A stretch of DNA of 64,000 bases, taken from assembly GCF_003533305.1 (NCBI RefSeq), contig NZ_DOEH01000005.1, positions 1 to 64,000 on the forward strand. Reading direction: 5' to 3'. Below are positions 45,067 through 56,157 of the stretch, one piece after another; positions within the stretch are counted from its first letter, which is position 1; every line of letters starts with the position of its first letter. This stretch comes from Providencia sp. GTDB taxonomy: Bacteria > Pseudomonadota > Gammaproteobacteria > Enterobacterales > Enterobacteriaceae. The notes under the pieces are model-generated. The model saw only the letters and a list, made by a program, of their open reading frames with translations, made no database searches and was not told the origin of the DNA. The position numbers were made by a program, and so were the translations under genes.

Positions 45067-46254
45067 TTAAACACCGGTAATTACATTACCTAGATTAAAT
45101 ATTGGCAAATACATCGCTAACATTATCACACCGATAAGACTTGAAATTAAAACAAGTAAAATTGGTTCAAGATTTTTAAGTCTTTGCTTTGTTATATCTG
45201 CATATTGTTTAGAATAATATTTGAATAAATACTGTGTAAAGTATTGAAGCTTATCTGTTTCTTCGGCGATAGATATAAGTTGAATTGCTAAACTCGGAAA
45301 AAAAAGGGTTTGGTTCATCGCACTGGATAATGACTCGCCTTTAATTACAGTACTATGGATGAACTGACTATCTTTATGATAGTGATTATTAGTGATAGTT
45401 CCGATTGCACAATTTAAGCATTCAGGCAATGGTAAACCTGCTTTTAATGTCGATGATAATGTTAAAAAATAGATAGATAAATTGTGAAATTGTATTAATT
45501 GTCCAAAATAGGGAATGATTGTTGAAAGCTGATGGAGGTGTTTCTTAAATTCTGTTCTAAATTTGATTATACATAATATAAAGAGTGAGATTAATATAAA
45601 GAATAGATAAAACTCATCTCTAATTCGGTTAGATATAGTTATCATAATTTGTGTTAAGAATGGAAGTTCATGTTGAAATGTCGAATAAATATTTTCAAAT
45701 TGAGGAATAACATACAGTAACATAATTGATAAAAGAATAATTGAAAATATTATGAGAGTAATTGGGTATCTCAAGGCTTTCTTAATGATTTGCGTTGTTT
45801 CAATGTTATGCTCTAACATAGTCGTTATAATAGTAAAACTATTTTCATACTGTCCTGTTTTTTCAGCAATTATTATTAGGCTTAAAGTGGTGCTGTCAAA
45901 GATAGTCGGATGTTGTTTTAGGTTTTTAGCGAAACTTTCACCTTTCTTCAAGTTATTGATTGAACATGAAATAATATAGTTCCAAAGTGGTAGTTGACAG
46001 TTGGATTTTAAAATACTCAAACATTGAAGTAAGTTTATTCCTGAAGATGTCAATATACTTAATTGATGAAAGAAATGAATTCGATAATTCAAATTTAATT
46101 TATTTAAATTGAAAATGGCTTTTAGCTTTATTTTTAAAGGTATTAGATTATTTTCAATAATAATTAATAGCGCCTGCTTTTTATTTTTAGCAATTAATGT
46201 GTCTTTTATTAAATCATTATGGCTATTGATTGCCGTATAGGAGTATATAAACAT
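45067..46254 (-). CDS. hofC: Type IV pilus inner-membrane platform protein HofC
   Basis: PilC/GspF-family platform protein of a type IV pilus. The 395 residues (E. coli 400) have two repeated T2SSF domains with about three transmembrane helices (near 165-190, 215-232 and 365-390) and the family segment FFHQLSILTSSGINLLQCL. It is visibly AT-rich and diverged, with many Ile and Asn codons, more than its neighbours. It overlaps nothing but is 2 bases from hofB. Confidence 0.9.
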   Translation of the reverse strand: MFIYSYTAINSHNDLIKDTLIAKNKKQALLIIIENNLIPLKIKLKAIFNLNKLNLNYRIHFFHQLSILTSSGINLLQCLSILKSNCQLPLWNYIISCSINNLKKGESFAKNLKQHPTIFDSTTLSLIIIAEKTGQYENSFTIITTMLEHNIETTQIIKKALRYPITLIIFSIILLSIMLLYVIPQFENIYSTFQHELPFLTQIMITISNRIRDEFYLFFILISLFILCIIKFRTEFKKHLHQLSTIIPYFGQLIQFHNLSIYFLTLSSTLKAGLPLPECLNCAIGTITNNHYHKDSQFIHSTVIKGESLSSAMNQTLFFPSLAIQLISIAEETDKLQYFTQYLFKYYSKQYADITKQRLKNLEPILLVLISSLIGVIMLAMYLPIFNLGNVITGV

Positions 46255-46256
46255 AA

Positions 46257-47654
46257 TTAATAGTCCCCTTTGCCTACTATGGCGTAAACTTCTTGTAAGC
46301 TCGTATTTCCAGACTCTATGAGCTTAAGACCGGATTGAAATAAATTGATAAAATTACTCGAACAAATTTTTTGATTGGCAAAGACATTTTTCAAATTATC
46401 ATGATGAAGGTATTCATAGATTGCAGTTCTTCCCATAAAGCCGGCAAAACATTGGTCACATCCTGATGATATCGATTCATTAACATGGGTATTTTCATCG
46501 ATTTCCGTTTGTTTTGTTGTTGGTTGTTTGCAATTAGAGCAGAGTTTTCTAACAAGTCGTTGAGCAATAACCATTTTTAAGCAAGACCTCAATTGTGCTT
46601 TATTGACACCTAATTGCTCCATACGCTCTATTGCACTCACAGTGCAATTTGTATGTAGTGTTGAAAGCACTAAATGACCGGTTTGTGCTGCTCTGGTTGC
46701 AATTTGAGCTGTTTCTTCATCTCGTATTTCACCAACCATAATAATATCCGGATCCTGCCTTAATAAGGCTCTAAGTGTAAATGCAAAACTTAATCCATAT
46801 TTTTCGTTAACTTGAATTTGATTTATCCCTTGAAGAGGGATTTCTATAGGATCTTCAATGGTTGAAATATTTCTTGAGGATTGATTTAAATACTCTAGAG
46901 CGCTATATAGGGTGACTGTTTTGCCACTCCCCGTTGGTCCTGTGACTAATATTAATCCTTGTGGTTTATGTAAGTTTTCTTTTAATACGTTTAATAGGGT
47001 AGAGCACATCCCGATGTGCTCTATGGAATATTTAAGTTGAGTATTGAGTAGTCTTAAAACCAGTTTTTCGCCATATAAGGTGGGAATACTTGATAAGCGT
47101 ATACTGAAATTGTATCCATCAAAATACCAATTCAATTGTCCATCTTGAGGAAGCCTTTTTTCTGCAATATTCATTTTTGCTAGTATTTTAATCCGAGCAA
47201 TAATCTCATTATTAATTTCATAAGGAGGAGATGGCATAAAATGTAGTTTCCCATCCACCCTAATACGTATTTTAATGCCTTGCTTAGTTGGTTCTATATG
47301 TATGTCTGATGAACGCTTACGAACTGCGGACTTAAGTAATTCCTCAACAAAGTCAATTGCTGGCGAGGATGTATTTAATGATTCGGTTTCTTTTGATTGA
47401 TAGGTTTTTTCTTCTTCCTGAACTTCGTGAATATCATGATTAAAATAGTGGTCTATTTTTTCTTTTGGCCAAATGTCATAACAGACTGGTACACTAGCAA
47501 TAAATCTTAGTGTTGAAATAACGTTATCATTAGGTTTTTGCGATACGGCAATTGATAATCTTTTATGGTTGTAATCAATTATTATTATATAATTTTTATC
47601 GCATACATTTTTAAGTTCTTTAAAAATATATTGCCTTTCCCTGGTGTAATTCAT
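46257..47654 (-). CDS. hofB: Type IV pilus assembly ATPase HofB
   Basis: GspE/PilB-family secretion ATPase. The 465 residues (E. coli 461) have Walker A GPTGSGKTVTLYSAL near 236, the Asp box STIEDPIEI, Walker B RALLRQDPDIIMVGEIRDEETA and the His box TGHLVLSTLHTN. A C-terminal zinc-binding tetracysteine is present as CSNC and CDQC. The N-terminal domain is short and diverged, as in E. coli HofB. Confidence 0.92.
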   Translation of the reverse strand: MNYTRERQYIFKELKNVCDKNYIIIIDYNHKRLSIAVSQKPNDNVISTLRFIASVPVCYDIWPKEKIDHYFNHDIHEVQEEEKTYQSKETESLNTSSPAIDFVEELLKSAVRKRSSDIHIEPTKQGIKIRIRVDGKLHFMPSPPYEINNEIIARIKILAKMNIAEKRLPQDGQLNWYFDGYNFSIRLSSIPTLYGEKLVLRLLNTQLKYSIEHIGMCSTLLNVLKENLHKPQGLILVTGPTGSGKTVTLYSALEYLNQSSRNISTIEDPIEIPLQGINQIQVNEKYGLSFAFTLRALLRQDPDIIMVGEIRDEETAQIATRAAQTGHLVLSTLHTNCTVSAIERMEQLGVNKAQLRSCLKMVIAQRLVRKLCSNCKQPTTKQTEIDENTHVNESISSGCDQCFAGFMGRTAIYEYLHHDNLKNVFANQKICSSNFINLFQSGLKLIESGNTSLQEVYAIVGKGDY

Positions 47655-47666
47655 TTTAGCCCTTAT

Positions 47667-48092
47667 TTAAAAATTGAGTGTTTTTTCACAGAGTGATTTT
47701 AAATTATCATCACTGTCGCTTTCACAAACAATTGTCCATTGAAAAGGCATATTATTATTTGTATTTAAAGGTGTTAATGTAGCAGAAAGGCCAGAGAGTG
47801 CTTTATCAGCAGTAAAAGTAATGACACCAGCTTTTACATCTATTGCACTAAGGTACTTACCTTTAACATTATTAGGAATATTGTCTTTTCCGCTAGCACA
47901 TTGAGTTAAACCGCCTTGATTGAAACTACATAATTCAACGCTATTTTTATAAGGAAGTATAGTTTGTAGTACATCGGTCATTGCGGCTTTTTGCATATAT
48001 CCTTGATAGCCTGGAATGGCTATTGCACTAAGTATAGAAATTATTGCAATAACAACCATTATTTCAATTAACGAAAATCCTTTTTGATTCAT
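47667..48092 (-). CDS. ppdD: Type IVa major prepilin PpdD
   Basis: Structural pilin. The 141 residues (E. coli 146) have a five-residue leader, MNQKG, cleaved before Phe, then FSLIEIMVVIAIISILSAI with the essential Glu at mature position 5 and the hydrophobic N-terminal helix. Two pairs of Cys in the globular domain suggest disulfides. Order ppdD-hofB-hofC as in E. coli. The upstream region contains a G10/C10 tract. Confidence 0.94.
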   Translation of the reverse strand: MNQKGFSLIEIMVVIAIISILSAIAIPGYQGYMQKAAMTDVLQTILPYKNSVELCSFNQGGLTQCASGKDNIPNNVKGKYLSAIDVKAGVITFTADKALSGLSATLTPLNTNNNMPFQWTIVCESDSDDNLKSLCEKTLNF

Positions 48093-48284
48093 GATTAAAT
48101 CCTTCTATGTTGAGGTGAGTGAATATCATGAACGAGTTTTTACGTTACATTTAGTCATTGCATTATTATATGCGAGCAGTTTTGAAAAATATTTATGATA
48201 ATAAGTGGGGTTTCATTTTTATTTGGAGCGTACTCGAAAAATATAAATTTATTTTTATATGATCTTGAGAGAATATGATTTTTT

Positions 48285-48294
48285 GGGGGGGGGG
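48285..48294. repeat. Homopolymeric G10 tract upstream of ppdD
   Basis: Ten consecutive Gs on the plus strand (ten Cs on the pilin strand), in an otherwise AT-rich gap between ampD and ppdD. It lies 193 bases before the ppdD start and 64 after the ampD stop. A tract of this length is prone to slipped-strand length change. Confidence 0.85.
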
Positions 48295-48357
48295 CTTAAT
48301 TTAAAATACTCGTAATTATATTTTGAAATTTAATTACGAGGGTTAATAAAAGTTGAA

Positions 48358-48918
48358 TTATTTAAATGTTTTTAATTTTTCTTTGTAATGTGACCAATTG
48401 AAATAAGGGCCAGGATCTGTTTTTCGATTAGGTGCAATATCACTGTGGCCGGTAATATTGTGTGCAATAAGCGGATATTGAGCGATAAGTAATTTTGTGA
48501 TTTGAGCTAGTGCTAAATATTGATCTTCTGTAAAAGGTTCGAAATCGGTTCCTTCGAGTTCAATACCAATTGAAAAGTCATTACATTTTTCTCGGCCTTG
48601 ATAACTTGATTGTCCCGCATGCCAAGCACGCATATTAAAAGGAACATATTGTATTATTTCACCATCACGGCGTATTAGACAATGGGCAGAAACTCGAAGG
48701 TGTTTTATCTCGTCAAAAAATGGATGCTCATCAGGATTTAATGTCCCTGTAAAAAGCTGATTAATATACGGGCCACCAAATTGTCCAGGAGGAAGGCTGA
48801 TATTGTGTATAACTAAAAGCGAAGGAACCGTAGTTTCAGGTCTTTCATCATAATGGGGAGAAGGGATATGAGTCACATTTTTTAGCCAACCATTATGTAT
48901 TTTCATACCGGTATCCAT
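48358..48918 (-). CDS. ampD: N-acetylmuramyl-L-alanine amidase AmpD
   Basis: Cytoplasmic zinc amidase that cleaves 1,6-anhydroMurNAc-peptides in cell-wall recycling and so sets AmpR/AmpC induction. The 186 residues (E. coli 183) carry zinc ligands His38, His158 and Asp168 (VIHNISLPPG, GHSDIAPNRKTDPGPYFNW) and catalytic Glu120 in IGIELEGTD. Divergent from nadC as in E. coli, but the pair is inverted relative to the pilin genes, and ampE is missing. Confidence 0.95.
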   Translation of the reverse strand: MDTGMKIHNGWLKNVTHIPSPHYDERPETTVPSLLVIHNISLPPGQFGGPYINQLFTGTLNPDEHPFFDEIKHLRVSAHCLIRRDGEIIQYVPFNMRAWHAGQSSYQGREKCNDFSIGIELEGTDFEPFTEDQYLALAQITKLLIAQYPLIAHNITGHSDIAPNRKTDPGPYFNWSHYKEKLKTFK

Positions 48919-48979
48919 AGTATTCTCTTTTCTTTTTTAAGCTCTCGTTATCTATAGCTAGAAAGATTAGCATAGATGA

Positions 48980-49912
<933 letters not shown>

Positions 49913-49941
49913 CGGAAGCTTTGCTAATTATTACGATTAAA

Positions 49942-49994
49942 CAGCAGCGATTGTAAAGTGAAGGACATAATTTGAACAATCTCTGCTGGTTTTT
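49942..49994 (+). terminator. Probable terminator of nadC
   Basis: CAGCAGCGATTGT (49942-49954) pairs with ACAATCTCTGCTG (49976-49988), 12 of 13 positions, with a 21-base loop and a run of Ts to 49994. Confidence 0.65.
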
Positions 49995-50396
49995 AAATTG
50001 ACGTCAAATGCTGATGAGGCTATCTGGTTTAGTTCAGTGCTATTTTTTAAATCGAAATTTGATTTAAGTTTGACTTAATGGATATTTTAACGATTTTTTT
50101 ATGTTAAAGATGGTGTTTTGTATTTCAGTAATCGCTTAGATATATTTATTGAATAATTATGCATTATAATTGACTTTGATTTGCCTTAGTTTGTAACTGT
50201 AACGCTTCAGTTGTCGTTATTTTGGCATAAAAAATCGATTTAAATGTTAAATATCAATATGCGTATAAATGTGTTTAGTTATCAAATTATGCTAAATATT
50301 AAAATTTTTTGTTAAAATTTGCAGGATTTTATGATTTAGCACAAGGTCTTTATGGACAGATAGTGAATACTTTGTTACTTTATTAACCCATAAATA
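49995..50396. other. AT-rich upstream region of pdhR
   Basis: About 400 bases with no supported gene. It presumably carries the pdh promoter and binding sites for global regulators, but none could be placed reliably apart from the PdhR operator that follows. Confidence 0.5.
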
Positions 50397-50413
50397 AATT
50401 GGTATTACCAATT
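50397..50413. promoter_or_regulatory. PdhR operator
   Basis: AATTGGTATTACCAATT is a perfect 17-bp palindrome matching the known PdhR consensus ATTGGTNNNACCAAT. It lies 53 bases before pdhR, consistent with pyruvate-relieved autorepression of pdhR-aceEF-lpd. Confidence 0.93.
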
Positions 50414-50465
50414 AACACTGGGTAATACGTAATCAATAATTACTCACTAATGAACATGGCAGATT

Positions 50466-51236
50466 ATGACTTACGGTAAAATTCGCCAACCAAAGTTATC
50501 TGATGTTATAGAGCAACGACTCGAACATCTTATTTTCGAGGGGACTTTACGCCCCGGCGAAAAGCTGCCTCCTGAACGCGAACTGGCTAAACAGTTTGAC
50601 GTGTCCAGACCATCAGTACGTGAAGCAATTCAAACTTTAGAAACCAAAGGTCTTTTATCTCGCCGTCAAGGTGGTGGAACCTTTGTTCAAAAAAAAATGT
50701 GGCAAAGTTTTAGCGACCCACTTGCTGAATTACTTGCTGGTAACCCTGAATCTCAATTTGATCTCCTTGAAACGCGTCATGCACTCGAAGGTATTGCCGC
50801 TTATTATGCTGCGCTTCGTGGTACTGAAGAAGATTTAGTGAGAATTCGTCAAAGTTATGAACTAATTGAAGTTGCACAGCAAAATGGCGGGCTTGAAGCT
50901 GAATCAGACGCGGTATTACAATATCAACTGATTGTAACAGAAGCTGCTCATAACGTTGTTTTATTGCACCTGTTGCGCTGCATGGTTCCTATGTTGGAAC
51001 AAAATATTAAGCAAAATTTTGAGTTTTTATACACGCGTAAAGATATGTATAAAGCAGTTAGTGAACATAGAGCTCAAATTTTCTCCGCTATAATGGCAAG
51101 AGAACCTGAAAAAGCACGAGAAGCTTCTCATCGCCACTTAGCCTTTATTGAAGACTTGCTTTTGGATATTGGCCGAGAGCAGACAAGACGAGAACGTTCG
51201 TTACGTAGGTTACAGCAACATCCTGATTTAAAGTAG
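50466..51236 (+). CDS. pdhR: Pyruvate-sensing repressor PdhR
   Basis: GntR/FadR-family regulator that represses the pyruvate dehydrogenase operon until pyruvate binds. The 256 residues (E. coli 254) have the winged helix at about 10-75 ([47 protein letters not shown] region) and an all-helical FCD effector domain (about 90-230, [19 protein letters not shown]). First gene of pdhR-aceE-aceF-lpd; E. coli aroP and ampE are not upstream. Confidence 0.96.
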   Translation: MTYGKIRQPKLSDVIEQRLEHLIFEGTLRPGEKLPPERELAKQFDVSRPSVREAIQTLETKGLLSRRQGGGTFVQKKMWQSFSDPLAELLAGNPESQFDLLETRHALEGIAAYYAALRGTEEDLVRIRQSYELIEVAQQNGGLEAESDAVLQYQLIVTEAAHNVVLLHLLRCMVPMLEQNIKQNFEFLYTRKDMYKAVSEHRAQIFSAIMAREPEKAREASHRHLAFIEDLLLDIGREQTRRERSLRRLQQHPDLK

Positions 51237-51269
51237 TAATATAGAACCTGACTGCTGCATCTATATTAC
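51236..51269 (+). other. Hairpin overlapping the pdhR stop
   Basis: GTAATATAGA (51236-51245) and TCTATATTAC (51260-51269) form a perfect 10-bp, AT-rich inverted repeat beginning at the last base of the pdhR stop codon. No T-tract. Confidence 0.5.
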
Positions 51270-51311
51270 TGTGAATGCTCTATTTGAGCGCTAAACGCAG
51301 CAACTACATTA

Positions 51312-51367
51312 GGGCCTATCTTCCCGTTATTTTTAATGAAATGGGAAAATAACGGGAAGATAGGCTC
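51312..51367 (+). other. Long stem-loop in the aceE leader
   Basis: Bases 51314-51333 pair perfectly with 51346-51365, a 20-bp stem with a 12-base loop. It extends to 22 bp with a wobble and a further G-C pair. It lies 43 bases before aceE. No T-tract follows, so it is more likely an mRNA processing or stabilising structure than a simple terminator. Confidence 0.8.
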
Positions 51368-51409
51368 CACATAAACATCATAAAATAGATAACAGATAAG
51401 GAATACACC

Positions 51410-54076
51410 ATGTCAGATATGTTAAAAAATGACGTGGATCCGATTGAAACTCGCGACTGGTTACAGGCGATTGAATCGGTGATCCGTGAAGAAGGTGTTG
51501 ATCGTGCACAGTTCATTATCGAACAGGTATTGAGCGAAGCACGTAAAGGCGGTGTTAACATTGCTGCTGGTGCATCCGGTCATTTTGATTACATCAACAC
51601 AATTGCTGTTGAAGATGAACCTGCATACCCTGGTAACATGGATTTAGAGCGCCGTATTCGCTCTGCAATTCGTTGGAACGCAGTTATGACTGTACTGCGT
51701 GCTTCTAAAAAGGATTTAGAGTTGGGTGGCCATATGGCCTCATTCCAATCTGCTGCAACCTTATATGAAGTTTGCTTTAACCACTTCTTCCGCGCTCATA
51801 ATAATAATGATGGCGGCGACTTGGTATTTTTCCAAGGCCATATTTCCCCGGGTATCTATGCTCGTGCTTTCTTAGAAGGCCGCTTAACTGAAGAGCAGAT
51901 GAATAATTTCCGTCAAGAAATTGGTGGTAAAGGTTTATCTTCTTACCCACACCCTAAATTAATGCCTGATTTCTGGCAGTTCCCAACTGTTTCAATGGGT
52001 CTGGGACCAATCAATGCTATCTACCAAGCTAAATTCTTAAAATATTTGGATAACCGTGGTCTGAAAAATACCTCTGCACAGACGGTATATGCTTTCTTAG
52101 GCGATGGTGAGATGGATGAGCCTGAATCTAAAGGTGCGATTACTATCGCAACTCGCGATAAGTTAGATAACTTAGTTTTCGTTATTAACTGTAACTTACA
52201 GCGTTTAGATGGCCCAGTAACTGGTAATGGTAAAATTGTTAACGAGTTAGAAGGCATCTTTAATGGCGCTGGCTGGCAAGTTATCAAAGTTATGTGGGGC
52301 GATCGTTGGGATGAATTGCTGCGCAAAGATACTAGCGGCAAATTAGTTCAATTGATGAACGAAACACTGGATGGCGACTATCAAACATTTAAGTCACGTG
52401 ATGGTGCTTATGTTCGCGAACATTTCTTTAATCGCTACCCAGAAACTGCTGCATTAGTTAAAGACATGACTGATGATGAAATTTGGGCGTTGAACCGTGG
52501 TGGTCACGATCCGAAGAAAGTCTATGCAGCATTTAAGAAAGCAGAAGAAACGAAAGGCAAACCAACTGTCATTTTAGCTCAAACCATCAAAGGTTATGGT
52601 ATGGGTGAAACGGCTGAAGGTAAAAACATCGCTCACCAAGTGAAGAAAATGAACATGGATGGCGTACGTTACTTCCGTGATCAATTCAATGTGCCAGTTG
52701 CCGACGACCAAATTGAAAAACTGCCGTACATTACATTTGAAAAAGATTCAGAAGAGTACAAATATCTACATGAGCGTCGTCAAGCGCTTGGTGGTTATTT
52801 GCCAGCTCGTCGTGCTAAGTTTGAAGAGAAACTGGAAATTCCAGCACTGTCAGACTTTAGTCAATTACTTGAAGAGCAATCTAAAGAAATTTCAACCACA
52901 ATTGCATTCGTTCGTGTTCTGAATGTTATGTTGAAAAACAGCTCTATTAAAGAACGTTTAGTCCCAATTATCGCTGATGAAGCTCGTACCTTTGGTATGG
53001 AAGGTCTGTTCCGTCAAATCGGTATTTACAGTGCGAAAGGGCAGCAATATACCCCTCAGGATCGTGAGCAAGTTGCTTACTATAAAGAAGATTCTAAAGG
53101 TCAAATTTTGCAAGAAGGTATCAATGAGTTAGGTGCGGGCTCTTCATGGTTAGCTGCGGCGACATCATATAGCACCAATAACCTACCAATGATCCCATTC
53201 TATATCTACTACTCAATGTTTGGTTTCCAACGTATTGGTGACTTGATGTGGGCAGCGGGTGACCAACAAGCACGTGGCTTCCTGATTGGTGGTACTTCAG
53301 GTCGTACAACACTTAATGGTGAAGGCTTACAACATGAAGATGGTCATAGCCATATCCAGTCACTGACTATTCCTAACTGTATTTCTTATGACCCAGCTTA
53401 CGCTTATGAAGTTGCTGTCATTATGCACGACGGTTTAGAGCGTATGTATGGCGAGAAACAAGAGAACGTGTATTACTACATCACGACTCTTAATGAAAAC
53501 TACCATATGCATGCAATGCCAGAAGGCGTTGAAGAAGGTATCCGTAAAGGTATCTACAAGCTGGCTTCTGTTGAAGGTAGCAAAGGTAAAGTTCAGTTAT
53601 TAGGTTCTGGCTCAATGATGCGCCACGTACGTGAAGCTGCAAATGTGCTGTCAACTGAATATGGAATTGGTTCTGATGTTTATAGCGTAACCTCATTCAC
53701 TGAATTGGCTCGTGATGGTCAAGACTGTGAGCGTTGGAATATGCTACATCCATCTGCTACGCCACGTGTTCCATATGTTGCTCAAGTCATGAATGACGCA
53801 CCAGCTGTTGCATCAACTGACTACATGAAACTGTTCGCAGAGCAAATTCGTACCTATGTACCTGCTAGTGAGTATCGTGTACTAGGAACCGATGGTTTCG
53901 GTCGTTCAGATAGCCGTGAAAACCTGCGTCACCACTTTGAAGTGGACACAACTTATGTGATAGTTGCAGCGCTAGGTGAATTGGCTAAACGTGGTGAAAT
54001 TGATGTTCAAATCGTTGAAGAAGCGATTAAAAAATACAACATCAACCCAGATAAAGTTAACCCACGTTTGGCATAA
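51410..54076 (+). CDS. aceE: Pyruvate dehydrogenase E1 component AceE
   Basis: Thiamine-diphosphate homodimeric E1 that decarboxylates pyruvate and acetylates the lipoyl groups of AceF. The 888 residues (E. coli 887) have the N-terminal AceF-binding segment, HISPGIYARAFLEGRL, and the TPP-Mg motif GDGEMDEPESKGAITIA followed by VINCNLQ. The transketolase-like middle and C-terminal domains include LQHEDGHSH and GFGRSDSRENLRHHFEVD. Thirteen bases before aceF. Confidence 0.98.
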   Translation: MSDMLKNDVDPIETRDWLQAIESVIREEGVDRAQFIIEQVLSEARKGGVNIAAGASGHFDYINTIAVEDEPAYPGNMDLERRIRSAIRWNAVMTVLRASKKDLELGGHMASFQSAATLYEVCFNHFFRAHNNNDGGDLVFFQGHISPGIYARAFLEGRLTEEQMNNFRQEIGGKGLSSYPHPKLMPDFWQFPTVSMGLGPINAIYQAKFLKYLDNRGLKNTSAQTVYAFLGDGEMDEPESKGAITIATRDKLDNLVFVINCNLQRLDGPVTGNGKIVNELEGIFNGAGWQVIKVMWGDRWDELLRKDTSGKLVQLMNETLDGDYQTFKSRDGAYVREHFFNRYPETAALVKDMTDDEIWALNRGGHDPKKVYAAFKKAEETKGKPTVILAQTIKGYGMGETAEGKNIAHQVKKMNMDGVRYFRDQFNVPVADDQIEKLPYITFEKDSEEYKYLHERRQALGGYLPARRAKFEEKLEIPALSDFSQLLEEQSKEISTTIAFVRVLNVMLKNSSIKERLVPIIADEARTFGMEGLFRQIGIYSAKGQQYTPQDREQVAYYKEDSKGQILQEGINELGAGSSWLAAATSYSTNNLPMIPFYIYYSMFGFQRIGDLMWAAGDQQARGFLIGGTSGRTTLNGEGLQHEDGHSHIQSLTIPNCISYDPAYAYEVAVIMHDGLERMYGEKQENVYYYITTLNENYHMHAMPEGVEEGIRKGIYKLASVEGSKGKVQLLGSGSMMRHVREAANVLSTEYGIGSDVYSVTSFTELARDGQDCERWNMLHPSATPRVPYVAQVMNDAPAVASTDYMKLFAEQIRTYVPASEYRVLGTDGFGRSDSRENLRHHFEVDTTYVIVAALGELAKRGEIDVQIVEEAIKKYNINPDKVNPRLA

Positions 54077-54089
54077 GAGGTAAGAATCA

Positions 54090-55952
54090 ATGTCTATTGA
54101 AATCCAAGTGCCTGATATCGGTGCTGATGAAGTTGAAGTCACCGAAGTGATGGTTAAAGTTGGTGATAAAGTAGAAGCAGAACAATCAATTATCACAGTT
54201 GAAGGTGATAAAGCTTCTATGGAAGTCCCATCTCCACAAGCGGGTGTGGTTAAAGAAATTAAAATTGCAGTGGGTGACAAAGTCACTACTGGCAAATTAA
54301 TTATGATTTTTGAAGCAGCAGAAGGCGCAGCAGCGCCAACTGCAGCAGCTTCTGCTCCTGCGGCTACCGCAGCACCAGCTACAGCTGAAGCAAAAGAAGT
54401 TGCTGTACCTGATATTGGTGGCGATGAAGTTGAAGTTACTGAAATCATGGTTAAAGTTGGCGATAAAGTCGAAGCTGAACAATCGATCATTACTGTTGAA
54501 GGTGATAAAGCCTCAATGGAAGTACCTGCACCATTTGCTGGTACAGTTAAAGAAATTAAGATTGCAACTGGTGATAAAGTTCAAACTGGTTCTTTGATTA
54601 TGGTATTTGAAGTTGCAGGTTCTGCGGCTCCTACAGCGGCACCGGCGGCAGTTTCTGCGGCACCAGTTGCTGCGACAGCTTCTGCAATCAAAGATGTTAA
54701 CGTTCCAGATATCGGCGGTGATGAAGTTGAAGTTACCGAGGTTATGGTTAAAGTTGGCGATAAAGTTGCCGCTGAACAGTCAATCATTACTGTTGAAGGC
54801 GATAAAGCTTCAATGGAAGTGCCTGCACCATTTGCTGGTACAGTTAAAGAAATTAAAATCGCGACTGGCGACAAAGTTAAAACCGGTTCACTGGTGATGA
54901 CTTTTGAAGTTGCAGGCTCAGCACCAGCAGCAGCTCCTGTAGTTGCGGCTTCTGCACCAGCACCATCGGCTGCACCTGTTGCATCAGCACCAGTGAAAGC
55001 GGCTGATAGCAAAAACGACTTCGTTGAAAATGACGCTTATATTCATGCAACGCCGGTTATTCGTCGTTTAGCGCGTGAGTTTGGTGTTAATTTAGCGAAA
55101 GTTAAAGGTACGGGCCGTAAAGGTCGTATTCTTCGTGAAGACGTCCAAGCTTATGTTAAAGATGCTGTGAAACGTGCAGAATCTCCAGCAGCAGCGGGTG
55201 GCGGCTTACCGGGTATGTTGCCATGGCCGAAAATTGATTACAGCAAGTTCGGTGAAGTTGAAGAAGTTGAACTGGGCCGTATTCAAAAAATCTCTGGTGC
55301 TAACCTAAGCCGTAACTGGGTCATGATCCCACACGTTACACTGATGGAAGATGTTGATACCACTGAAGTTGAAGAGTTCCGTAAACAACAGAATAAAGAA
55401 GCTGAGAAGAAACAGCTTGGTGTGAAAATCACACCACTGGTGTTTATCATGAAAGCGGTAGCTCGTGCTCTTGAAGAGATGCCACGTTTCAACAGCTCTA
55501 TTTCTGAAGATGCACAGCGTTTGTTCCTGAAGAAATATATTAACATCGGTATCGCTGTTGATACCCCTAATGGCCTAGTTGTTCCTGTTTTCAAAGATGT
55601 GAACAAAAAAGGCATTATGGAGTTATCTCGCGAGTTAGGTGAAGTGTCTAAGAAGGCTCGTGCAGGTAAATTGACTGCCGCTGATATGCAAGGTGGTTGC
55701 TTCACTATTTCGAGTCTTGGTGGTATTGGTACAACCGGTTTTGCTCCGATTGTAAATGCACCAGAAGTTGCCATTATGGGTCTATCACGTTCAGCAATGA
55801 AACCAGTGTGGAATGGTAGCGAGTTTGTTCCTCGCCTGATCCTGCCTATGTCACTTTCATTTGACCACCGTGTAATTGATGGCGCTGATGGCGCTCGATT
55901 CATCACTTTGGTTGGACAATTGATGAGCGATATTCGCCGTCTAGTGATGTAA
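54090..55952 (+). CDS. aceF: Pyruvate dehydrogenase E2, dihydrolipoyl acetyltransferase AceF
   Basis: Core of the complex; passes acetyl groups from lipoate to CoA. The 620 residues (E. coli 630) contain three tandem lipoyl domains with the lipoylation lysine in [10 protein letters not shown] at Lys41, Lys140 and Lys239, joined by Ala/Pro-rich flexible linkers. A peripheral subunit-binding domain lies at about 315-355 ([14 protein letters not shown]), followed by the catalytic domain with active-site His593 in [11 protein letters not shown]. The lipoyl modules are nearly identical, so the DNA has internal near-repeats. Confidence 0.98.
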   Translation: MSIEIQVPDIGADEVEVTEVMVKVGDKVEAEQSIITVEGDKASMEVPSPQAGVVKEIKIAVGDKVTTGKLIMIFEAAEGAAAPTAAASAPAATAAPATAEAKEVAVPDIGGDEVEVTEIMVKVGDKVEAEQSIITVEGDKASMEVPAPFAGTVKEIKIATGDKVQTGSLIMVFEVAGSAAPTAAPAAVSAAPVAATASAIKDVNVPDIGGDEVEVTEVMVKVGDKVAAEQSIITVEGDKASMEVPAPFAGTVKEIKIATGDKVKTGSLVMTFEVAGSAPAAAPVVAASAPAPSAAPVASAPVKAADSKNDFVENDAYIHATPVIRRLAREFGVNLAKVKGTGRKGRILREDVQAYVKDAVKRAESPAAAGGGLPGMLPWPKIDYSKFGEVEEVELGRIQKISGANLSRNWVMIPHVTLMEDVDTTEVEEFRKQQNKEAEKKQLGVKITPLVFIMKAVARALEEMPRFNSSISEDAQRLFLKKYINIGIAVDTPNGLVVPVFKDVNKKGIMELSRELGEVSKKARAGKLTAADMQGGCFTISSLGGIGTTGFAPIVNAPEVAIMGLSRSAMKPVWNGSEFVPRLILPMSLSFDHRVIDGADGARFITLVGQLMSDIRRLVM

Positions 55953-55958
55953 ATAATA

Positions 55959-55985
55959 AGACCGGCTTATAGGCCGGTCTGTTTT
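55959..55985 (+). terminator. Terminator between aceF and lpd
   Basis: AGACCGGC (55959-55966) and GCCGGTCT (55973-55980) form a perfect 8-bp stem, then GTTTT. It probably lowers read-through into lpd, which in E. coli also has its own promoter. Confidence 0.8.
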
Positions 55986-56157
55986 ATTTAGGCTGGGGCA
56001 GAGTTTTTTGCTGTTGCTGCCACAGGTTGGGAGTTACATCACGTAATGAGCCTTTTCAGGGTGTTAACAATTCTGTAAACTGCTTTCGGTGTGTACTTTT
56101 CCAGTGGAAAATTCGTTTATTCGGCAGCCCCGCTGGACAAAACAAAATGAGGTCATG

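Noticed and set aside
54581..55012. Long antisense frames inside aceF, and similar ones in leuA, ftsZ and rsmH
   Set aside because: Low-complexity shadows of biased codons in strongly conserved genes, with no ribosome sites.
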